Source: a virus. From it: a stretch of 43,504 nt of DNA. Position numbers and translations under genes: made by a program. The notes below the pieces were generated by a model that was given only the letters and a program-made list of their open reading frames with translations, had not been told where the DNA came from and did not search any database. The stretch lies in IMG/VR virus record IMGVR_UViG_3300025112_000038, positions 1-43,504 of that record, one strand, 5' to 3'. Below, in pieces: positions 37,286 through 43,504 of the stretch. Position 1 is the first letter of the stretch. The number at the start of each line of letters is the position of its first letter.

Positions 37286-38248
37286 ATGGCTAACGAGATG
37301 TTATGGACAAATCACTCAGGTGTTTTGACCAACAACAAATTGAATCAGTTCTTTCAGCGTTCTGCACAACCGTTATTTAAGTTCAGGCAGTTTGTTGATG
37401 TAAAAGAATCATTTGGGAAACAGAGAGGTCAGTCAGTAAACTGGCTTAAAGTTGCAAACGTAGCTACTATTGGTGGGAACTTAACTGAAACCAATACTAT
37501 GCACGAAACGACTCAGGCTTTAACATGGGGAACTCTTACGGTAAACGAAGTAGGAAACTCCATGCCTTTTACTTTTAAGGCAGAAGCGCTTTCTGAGTTT
37601 GACGTACAGGAAATTGTAAGAGGTGGATTACTTGATGACGCTGCAAAGGTACTTGATGGGAAAGTGGAAAGAAGGTATAACGAAACTAAGTTGCGCTTTG
37701 TCGGTACTTCTACTACTGCTCATACTCTTACTACTGATGGCACAGCTACAGTCACCAATACCTCTATACTTAATTCTCGCCATGTACGGAAGATGAGACT
37801 TGAGTTAGAGAAGAGAAACGTACCTGCATACGAGGGTGACTCTTATGTATGTATTGCTTCATTGGAAGCCATAGAATCTCTTGAAGGTGCTATGGAGTCC
37901 ATAAATCAGTATACCGAAACTGGTGTTCATAAAATTTACAATGGTGAGGTTGGAAGACTTCACGGTGTAAGGTTTGTTAAAGACTTTTATGCCTCTCGGT
38001 TTACTGTAGATGCTGCTGCTCGAACAGCTACAGCAAAATCTTGGACTACAGGCAATTCACTTGATGCCTATATGTTTGGAAAAGGTGTCGTAAGAGAAGC
38101 CGTTGTTGTACCAGAGGAAGTTCGTATGAAAGTAGTTACTGATTACGGAAGGTCTAAAGGTATCGCATGGTATTTCTTAGGTGGATGGGCGCTTGAGTGG
38201 GATACTGAATCAGACTCACGAATAATCAAATGGGATTCTGGTGCTTAA
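37286..38248 (+). CDS. major capsid protein (N4 gp56-like family)
   Basis: This 320-aa protein resembles the N4-gp56 capsid group of HK97-fold proteins. It has an N-terminal arm (LTNNKLNQFFQRSAQPLFKF), the stretch WLKVANVATIGGNLTETNTM and the spine helix and P-domain region RHVRKMRLELEKRNVPAYEG then DSYVCIASLEAIESL. The signature GEVGRLHGVRFVKDFYAS and C-terminal GIAWYFLGGWALEW follow. It forms the head shell around the scaffold. AGGGAGGA lies before the ATG. Confidence 0.85.
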   Translation: MANEMLWTNHSGVLTNNKLNQFFQRSAQPLFKFRQFVDVKESFGKQRGQSVNWLKVANVATIGGNLTETNTMHETTQALTWGTLTVNEVGNSMPFTFKAEALSEFDVQEIVRGGLLDDAAKVLDGKVERRYNETKLRFVGTSTTAHTLTTDGTATVTNTSILNSRHVRKMRLELEKRNVPAYEGDSYVCIASLEAIESLEGAMESINQYTETGVHKIYNGEVGRLHGVRFVKDFYASRFTVDAAARTATAKSWTTGNSLDAYMFGKGVVREAVVVPEEVRMKVVTDYGRSKGIAWYFLGGWALEWDTESDSRIIKWDSGA

Positions 38249-38271
38249 TAAACTTTTTTTAAGGAGATACA

Positions 38272-38754
38272 ATGGCAACTTATGATGCAGCAGTTTATGG
38301 TGGAATAACAAGAAAGTGGTTCGGTCTTACCGTTAAACTCGGTGGAGATGCGGCTGCTGGATATACTTTTGGTACGACTGATGCTACAACTCAGTCGCAA
38401 CTTGCAAGGTGGTATCCACGTGGGCCGATTAGACTTTTGAAAGCAGGGTCTTTTACAATGGCAACCTTAAATGGTTCTGGAGTCGATAAGATTGATTGTA
38501 GAGTGAAAACAAGAGGAGCATCTGCTTCTATAGCAGCTTCTTTTAATTGTTTTTCATCTGCACTTTTCTCTTTCGCTTCAGACATTACAATGGGTGTTGC
38601 TCAGTGTAAGGCTGGAGAGTATATCAGTATTACTACTGGTACTCCTGAGACCGATAAAGGAACAGCACAGAACACAAGTACCACAACTGGTACTGTAGCG
38701 TTCTTTGTTGATTACGTTCCTAAGCTCGATTCTAATTGGGATGTAAATACTTAG
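38272..38754 (+). CDS. head-associated protein, possible decoration or fibre (160 aa)
   Basis: This protein is Thr/Ala/Gly/Ser-rich and beta-like (ATYDAAVYGGITRKWFGLTV; GEYISITTGTPETDKG) with two Cys, no signal and no membrane span. Its place immediately after the capsid gene and before a terminator suggests a capsid decoration or head fibre protein expressed at high level. AAGGAGAT ribosome binding site. Confidence 0.55.
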   Translation: MATYDAAVYGGITRKWFGLTVKLGGDAAAGYTFGTTDATTQSQLARWYPRGPIRLLKAGSFTMATLNGSGVDKIDCRVKTRGASASIAASFNCFSSALFSFASDITMGVAQCKAGEYISITTGTPETDKGTAQNTSTTTGTVAFFVDYVPKLDSNWDVNT

Positions 38755-38774
38755 CTGGTTGACAGTCCAGTATA

Positions 38775-38826
38775 GGGGGGATGCGGCAGTGGTGTCATTA
38801 CTAAGTTAATCTCCCCCCTCTTTTTT
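38775..38826 (+). terminator. rho-independent terminator after the capsid genes
   Basis: GGGGGG (38775-38780) pairs with CCCCCC (38813-38818), followed by TC and TTTTTT (38821-38826). The long loop can fold AGTGGT/ATTACT. It ends the structural transcript 12 bases before the first glycan gene. Confidence 0.78.
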
Positions 38827-38837
38827 AAGGAGATTAT

Positions 38838-39896
38838 TTGAAGGTAGTTATGGTAGCAAACCATTCTTGTGTGAGAGTTCACAAGATGGGGTTGCCTCTC
38901 ATAGAGGGAGGTCAGCATAAGGTTCACTTAGTAGCTCACAGACACGCCTCATTTTCAGAAGCCTATTCAACATTCGGTCATTGGTTCGACTTAGGCAATT
39001 TAGCTTCGTTCATAAAACTCCATGCTCCAAATACAGATGTGTTTCATTGTCACAATGAACCATCATTCTTCGTCACATTAATAAAAGAGATGTGTGACGT
39101 TCCTGTAATATTAGATGTCCACGATTCTTTTCTCGCCAGAGTTACACCAGAAGAAAAAGACGAAAATCCTGAAGTTGTACGCATTAGCATAGAGGAAAGA
39201 AATAACTTTCAGCTTGCAGATGCCTTGGTATTCCCTTCTCGTTCATTTGCTGATTTAATAATAGATGAGTTCAAATTAACTCAACCTCATATTATTTTAC
39301 CTTCTTATCTACCAAGAAGATTATATAGGTATAATGCTGCTGATTGGATGGGAGGATTAGTCTATGAAGGAAAGATACAGATGGATGTAACTTCTAAAGC
39401 CAGCTTTGGATTTAGATATTGTGACTATAAAGATTTTGCAAAGAAAGCAGATGAGATTGGCATTAAGTTTCATTTATATGCTGGCAGGAACAATGAAGAT
39501 AAAGAATTTATGAAGGTCTATAATGATATATCATTTGTTCATCCTCCTTATGTCTATGATGAATTGCTAAAGAATATTGGTAGACATGATTGGGGTTTGG
39601 TTGGCAACCTTAACTATACAAGAGAATGGGAAGTTGCTATGCCAAACAAACTTTTTGACTATATAGCAGCAGGAGTTCCTATTGTCGCTATAAATGCAAA
39701 AGAGTGTGGCAAGTTAGTTAAAGAACATGGCATAGGAATAGAAGTCAATAGTCTTGAAGAGTTATTTGAAAGATGGGAAGAACATACTGAAATAAGAAAA
39801 GTGTTACTTAAAAAGCGCCAACAGTTTACTATGAATAATAATATACAACCATTAAAAGATTTATATATTTCAGTAAAGGAGGGTAATGGAACATAG
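38838..39896 (+). CDS. GT-B glycosyltransferase (352 aa), TTG start
   Basis: The N-terminal Rossmann domain begins KVVMVANHSCVRVHKMGLPL and has DVFHCHNEPSFFV and VPVILDVHDSF, typical of GT4-type donors. The C-terminal domain has the acceptor/donor segment MPNKLFDYIAAGVPIVAINA, the conserved loop that contacts the nucleotide sugar. It would transfer a sugar from an NDP donor to a glycan or protein. The start is TTG 38838 behind AAGGAG; an in-frame ATG follows four codons later. It opens the six-gene glycan module. Confidence 0.78.
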   Translation: MKVVMVANHSCVRVHKMGLPLIEGGQHKVHLVAHRHASFSEAYSTFGHWFDLGNLASFIKLHAPNTDVFHCHNEPSFFVTLIKEMCDVPVILDVHDSFLARVTPEEKDENPEVVRISIEERNNFQLADALVFPSRSFADLIIDEFKLTQPHIILPSYLPRRLYRYNAADWMGGLVYEGKIQMDVTSKASFGFRYCDYKDFAKKADEIGIKFHLYAGRNNEDKEFMKVYNDISFVHPPYVYDELLKNIGRHDWGLVGNLNYTREWEVAMPNKLFDYIAAGVPIVAINAKECGKLVKEHGIGIEVNSLEELFERWEEHTEIRKVLLKKRQQFTMNNNIQPLKDLYISVKEGNGT

Positions 39897-40518
39897 AAAT
39901 TTAGAAGAAGAAAAATATTGGGATGACCAAGTAGATGTTAGGATTAAAGTCAAGAATAAACAACTATCTTATAACGATAACTTTTTTAAACGTAGTGAGA
40001 TATTAAGAAAATTATTAGCCTACCATTTTGACAAAGCTGATGTATTGGAAATAGGTTGTGCGTTACCTACTTTATATATAGCGCTCAAATCATGTGCTAA
40101 TTTAAAAAGTTATAAAGGAACTGATGTTAGTGGAAAATATTGTGCAGCAGCAAAAGAGATTTGTGGAGTGGATGCAAGGAAAGCGAAAGCAAACTGTTTA
40201 CCTTTTGAGAGCGATAGTTTTAACACTCTCTTCGCTTTTGACGTACTTGAACACATACATCCTGATGAGAGGCATAGCTCTTATAAGGAGATTGATAGAG
40301 TTTTAAAAAAAGATGCGATAGTTTTTATAAATAATCCTTTGGCAGAAACTCAACATGACCTTAACTTTGACCATGAATTAGATGATGCAGATATTGTTGA
40401 TTTCAGTATATCATTAGGAATGAGCATAGATGTAATTGAAAAATACACTATCCCCTTATTACAAGGAGATAAACCAATATCTTATCAATGGATAGTAATG
40501 AGTAGAGGTGAGATATGA
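39886..40518 (+). CDS. class I SAM-dependent methyltransferase (210 aa)
   Basis: Motif I VLEIGCALPTLYIALKSC, a motif II-like YKGTDVSGKYC and the methyltransferase-11-type block ANCLPFESDSFNTLFAFDVL with EHIHPDE following, all in the middle of the chain, define a Rossmann methyltransferase. EIDRVLKKDAIVFINNPL continues the fold. In this module it probably O-methylates a sugar. It overlaps the upstream gene by 11 bases, behind GGAGGGTA. Confidence 0.82.
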   Translation: MEHRNLEEEKYWDDQVDVRIKVKNKQLSYNDNFFKRSEILRKLLAYHFDKADVLEIGCALPTLYIALKSCANLKSYKGTDVSGKYCAAAKEICGVDARKAKANCLPFESDSFNTLFAFDVLEHIHPDERHSSYKEIDRVLKKDAIVFINNPLAETQHDLNFDHELDDADIVDFSISLGMSIDVIEKYTIPLLQGDKPISYQWIVMSRGEI

Positions 40519-41384
40519 AAGTCAAGATGGTATCTCCATTTAAAATGCAGTGGTCATCAGGGTATAAAAAAGTTTTTGAAGATAACGGATGGGATGTTAT
40601 TCTTTCATCTACTCCGAACCATTATCCTTTTTCTGATTTAATAATATTTCATTGGTGTAATGAAGATACTGTTAAATTTATTAATGGCAATACTAAGAAC
40701 TCACGTTATGTAGTTTTCGTAAGAAGATATGAATATTATACACAAGCCATAGAAGCCCTTAATTGGGATAAAGTAGATGCAGTGATTATGGTTAATGATT
40801 ACCTTGCTAAAGGGTTTGAGGAACGCACAGGTGTTAAACCAACTGTTATTTATAATGGTGTGAATATAGAGGAATGGACATTTCAAGGAAAGACTCATGG
40901 TGAAAAGATAGCCGTTGTTGGTTATATAAACCAAAAGAAAAACCTACCACTTGCTATACAAATTATGCAAAACCTACCTACTAATTATTCATTACATCTG
41001 GCTGGTAGAATACAATGTGGTGCTACCGTTGATTACCTAAATAATATTTGTAAATCAATGAAACGTAGATTCTACTTTGAAGGTGAAATAGGAAACATGG
41101 ACTTTTGGTTAAAAGATAAAAGTTATATTATGTCTACGGCAATAAGTGAAGGAAGCCCTAACAACGTAATAGAGGCTATGGCTAAAGGTATTAAACCTGT
41201 AGTCCATAATTGGGCTGGAGCAAGAGAACAGTTTGGAGAGTTTGTATTTGATACAGTAGATGAAGCAGTTGACATGATATTGCATTCTCCATACCATTCA
41301 GGGTTTTATAGGAATATAGTAATGCAGAAGTTTGGGTGGAATAATTACGAAAGAGTTTATGCACTTGCAACGGAGGGTTTATGA
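40515..41384 (+). CDS. GT4-like glycosyltransferase (289 aa)
   Basis: The N-terminal half includes FSDLIIFHWCNEDTVKFING. PTVIYNGVNIEEW is the interdomain GT4 mark, GYINQKKNLPLAIQIMQNLP follows, and ISEGSPNNVIEAMAKGIKPV is the C-terminal donor-binding E-x7-E motif. It is shorter than usual GT4 enzymes (~350-400 aa), with a compact N-domain. ATGA overlaps join it to both neighbours. Confidence 0.78.
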   Translation: MKVKMVSPFKMQWSSGYKKVFEDNGWDVILSSTPNHYPFSDLIIFHWCNEDTVKFINGNTKNSRYVVFVRRYEYYTQAIEALNWDKVDAVIMVNDYLAKGFEERTGVKPTVIYNGVNIEEWTFQGKTHGEKIAVVGYINQKKNLPLAIQIMQNLPTNYSLHLAGRIQCGATVDYLNNICKSMKRRFYFEGEIGNMDFWLKDKSYIMSTAISEGSPNNVIEAMAKGIKPVVHNWAGAREQFGEFVFDTVDEAVDMILHSPYHSGFYRNIVMQKFGWNNYERVYALATEGL

Positions 41385-42208
41385 AAGAAAGATGGGGAAT
41401 AATCGGATTAGGTTTTATAGCACAACGCCACATGGATGCTATTGAAGATATTGGTGACGAGCTTATCATGGCTTGTGATAACGACTTACGTAAGTTCAGT
41501 AAAATATCTGGTAATATTTTCTGTACTAATAACTGGATTACAATGATAAATGTTCCAGAGTTTAAGTTAGTGGATAACGTGGCTATTTGTACGCCTAACC
41601 ATTTACATCCTCCAATGATTGCTGAGTGTGAGAAACGTGGGAAGAGGGTTCTTTGTGAAAAACCATTGGCAATAGATAGCAAACATCTTGGCATAATGAA
41701 CGGAACGAGAACCGTTTTACAGCTACGGTATAATCCTGAAATGATTGAGTTAAAGAAAAAAGTTACAGCAGGGCATAAGGTTAAATTACAACTGTTAATT
41801 AATCGTGGAGATTTTTATTGGAAATGCTGGAAAGGAGACAAGAAAAAGTCTGGTGGTCTTTTGTTTAATATTGGTATCCATTATTTTGATTTACTTCAAT
41901 GGTTATTTGGTGATGTATCATGTCCTCACCATATCTATGCAGATAGCGATACACACAGTATAGGTAATGTTGGTTTACAGAAAGCATTTGTTACTTGGGA
42001 AATATTCTTAAAGCAACCAATGGATACACAAATAAGAACTTTAGTTGTAGATGGTAAAGTATATAATCTTGCTAAACGGTTTGAGAATTTACATTTAAAA
42101 GTATATGAAGATTTCAAAGATGGTAAAGGAATCACTAAACATGAAGCTGCAAAGTCAATTAAATTAGTAGAGAGACTAACTGGTGGGGTTGGCAGTACGA
42201 CACCTTGA
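41381..42208 (+). CDS. Gfo/Idh/MocA oxidoreductase, WlbA/WbpB-like
   Basis: GIIGLGFIAQRHMDAIED is the NAD-binding loop (6-23). CTPNHLHPPMI (70-80) and LCEKPLAIDS (EKP 93-95) are family marks. NRGDFYWKCWKGDKKKSGG then LLFNIGIHYFDLLQWLFGD (141-178, with H167 and D170) follows the WlbA/WbpB pattern. Those enzymes oxidise C3 of UDP-N-acetylglucosaminuronic acid before transamination. At 275 aa it is shorter than typical (~315-350). It is a functional partner candidate for the WbpD/WlbB-like enzyme at 21302-21784. Confidence 0.75.
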   Translation: MKERWGIIGLGFIAQRHMDAIEDIGDELIMACDNDLRKFSKISGNIFCTNNWITMINVPEFKLVDNVAICTPNHLHPPMIAECEKRGKRVLCEKPLAIDSKHLGIMNGTRTVLQLRYNPEMIELKKKVTAGHKVKLQLLINRGDFYWKCWKGDKKKSGGLLFNIGIHYFDLLQWLFGDVSCPHHIYADSDTHSIGNVGLQKAFVTWEIFLKQPMDTQIRTLVVDGKVYNLAKRFENLHLKVYEDFKDGKGITKHEAAKSIKLVERLTGGVGSTTP

Positions 42209-42876
42209 ATGAGCTACAGTTCCAACCTCACGCATTAAATATGAAACTCATAATAGTTAATTCACATGAACGTAGTGGAACTCATTTTTTAATGAACTCG
42301 TTAGCGTTAAACTTTGGGTATGTCAGTTCTCCTTATGTTAATTTTGACTATCCAGATATGACTCCTTATGCTCCAGAGAATATCTTACGTTTATTGCAGC
42401 GATTACATAAACCACATTTCATAGTTAAGTCTCATTATGATGCTAACTTCTTTAGAAGTATAATGGGAGAAATACAAAAGTTTGCTCATGTATTTTATAT
42501 CTATAGAGAAGAAGATGGTGTATTTAAAAGTTGCCTTAAACATTGGAATGACATACAATGGCAAGAAGCACCAAAGTGTGAGAACATTGAGGAATTAAAA
42601 GTAGCTCCTCCTTCTGGTGGTGTGTTACGGTATCAGATGAAACAGCATCCTTCTATGTTGGCAAGATGGCAACATCACAAAGCATCTTGGATGTATAGCA
42701 TGGCAGGTTTTAATATTATATATGTAAGATATGAAGACTTGGAAAATAGGTTTGACAAAACAATACGCATTATATCTAAAAGAATAGATACTCCCATAGT
42801 GGGAGGGATAGCAAGAAAACCAGACAGAAAGAACACAGTACAAAATGGACAATTCCAAGAAAAAGAAATCAAATGA
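42205..42876 (+). CDS. sulfotransferase-like protein
   Basis: NSHERSGTHFLMNSLAL is the 5'-phosphosulfate (PAPS) binding loop, and FYIYREEDGVFKSCLKHW is the 3'-phosphate binding motif. YVRYEDLENRFDKTIRIISK matches the later conserved sulfotransferase helix. It would move sulfate from host PAPS to a sugar or other acceptor. The start is uncertain: TTG 42205 overlaps the upstream stop, whereas ATG 42241 gives a typical short lead before the P-loop. Sulfotransferases are uncommon in phages. Confidence 0.72.
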   Translation: MNELQFQPHALNMKLIIVNSHERSGTHFLMNSLALNFGYVSSPYVNFDYPDMTPYAPENILRLLQRLHKPHFIVKSHYDANFFRSIMGEIQKFAHVFYIYREEDGVFKSCLKHWNDIQWQEAPKCENIEELKVAPPSGGVLRYQMKQHPSMLARWQHHKASWMYSMAGFNIIYVRYEDLENRFDKTIRIISKRIDTPIVGGIARKPDRKNTVQNGQFQEKEIK

Positions 42877-43504
42877 ACTTACCAGAGAAACATTGGAAAG
42901 AACAATGGCAGTTCTTGAAGCCAATGGAAGGGAAAACAGCTTGTGTAGTCAGATACGGGGCTTTCGGAGATGTAATTATGCTTACGGGTTTATTGAGTCA
43001 CTTAAAGCAGTTGGGTTACCATGTGACGATGAATATGACTCCGAGAGCGCAGAGTGTTCTGAGGCACAACCCGAACATTGATGAATATTTAATACAGGAA
43101 GATGATGAGATACCTAATGAAGAGCTTGGGGAGTATTGGGAGAATCTGGCTAAAGGTTACGACAAGTTCATTAATCTATCTGGTTCAGTTGAAGGTGGCT
43201 TACTCAAGATTGAGGGCAAGCCTTCCTTTAATTGGGATAAGGAAGTAAGACATGAGAAGTGTAATAGAAACTACTATGACGAGCAATTCAAGGTTGCAGG
43301 ATACCCTGAGATTACGGGCAAAAACGGGGAACTCTTTTTCACAAACCTTGAAGAAAGTCTCGCAAAAGCATACCGTAGGAAGTTACGAGGTAAGTTTGTC
43401 GTCATGTGGTCACTCGCTGGCAGTTCGTTCCATAAAAATTACCCATACACACAAATAGTTTGTGATTGGCTTTTAAAGGATTATAATGATATAGTTTTCG
43501 TATT
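42873..43504 (+). CDS. GT9 / heptosyltransferase-like protein, truncated by window end
   Basis: An ATG at 42873 overlaps the previous TGA, and the frame is open to the last base (210 codons seen). CVVRYGAFGDVIMLTGLLSH, then LKQLGYHVTMN and VLRHNPNIDEYL match the N-terminal Rossmann domain of ADP-heptose:LPS heptosyltransferases (R-x-GAxGDV-x-x-T-P-x-L and the later PNID). VVMWSLAGSSFHKNYPY would be the interdomain start. It probably adds a sugar to LPS core or another glycan. The C-terminal half lies outside the window. Confidence 0.75.
   Translation, partial: MNLPEKHWKEQWQFLKPMEGKTACVVRYGAFGDVIMLTGLLSHLKQLGYHVTMNMTPRAQSVLRHNPNIDEYLIQEDDEIPNEELGEYWENLAKGYDKFINLSGSVEGGLLKIEGKPSFNWDKEVRHEKCNRNYYDEQFKVAGYPEITGKNGELFFTNLEESLAKAYRRKLRGKFVVMWSLAGSSFHKNYPYTQIVCDWLLKDYNDIVFV

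Noticed and set aside
41191-41694. 167-codon minus-strand frame
   Set aside because: Antisense to the glycosyltransferase and WlbA-like genes, both of which have clear family motifs and coupled starts.

Overview
This window is the interior of a double-stranded DNA phage genome with podovirus-like (short-tailed) architecture. Both ends cut through the genome: the right end truncates an open gene. The DNA is AT-rich by eye, and almost every gene has a strong AGGAGG-type ribosome binding site and a 1-4 bp overlap with its neighbour. Hallmarks are a large terminase, a portal, an acidic scaffold, a major capsid protein resembling the N4 gp56-like family, a head-tail adaptor, a nozzle-like protein and a T7-like series of internal virion proteins. 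I see no integrase, tRNA or CRISPR array, and no DNA or RNA polymerase gene in the window. A Gram-negative host is likely, because of an M15-type endolysin, spanin-like membrane/coiled-coil proteins and genes for O-antigen-type sugars; this is inference.

Layout. (1) 1-15048, rightward: connector and tail genes, fibre-like proteins including a LamG-like jelly-roll protein, a holin-like protein, then four ejection-type proteins (GNAT-fold, Gln-rich, 555 aa and a 1813-aa polyvalent protein with a HEAAH zinc motif). (2) 15045-27213, leftward: a replication, recombination and accessory block. It holds a primase-polymerase/helicase fusion, HNH nuclease, ERF annealing protein, DnaQ-like exonuclease, MazZ-like nucleotide hydrolase, metallophosphoesterase, ArdC-like antirestriction protein, a WbpD/WlbB-like sugar N-acetyltransferase and many small Cys-rich proteins. 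One rightward HTH gene (19238-19702) sits alone inside this block. (3) 27214-28450: a 1.2-kb non-coding control region with an array of GCAACA repeats, nested inverted repeats and two rightward promoters, one a near-consensus sigma-70 promoter. (4) 28452-32539, rightward: small early or regulatory proteins, an endolysin and spanin-like proteins. The first gene has an excellent ribosome binding site but only an AUA start codon. (5) 32536-38754: terminase, portal, scaffold and capsid, ending at a rho-independent terminator. (6) 38838 to the end: a glycan module with two GT-B glycosyltransferases, a methyltransferase, a WlbA-like sugar dehydrogenase, a sulfotransferase and a GT9/heptosyltransferase-like gene.

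How it fits together. Divergent transcription leaves the control region: leftward for replication and host takeover, rightward for lysis, packaging and head genes. The glycan module and the distant acetyltransferase suggest that the phage edits a surface polysaccharide or decorates its own virion. The points most worth a second look are the AUA-start gene, the iteron plus multi-hairpin element in the control region, a second structured non-coding stretch at 20277-20495, the split WlbA/WlbB-like pathway with a sulfotransferase, and the apparently leaderless HTH gene.
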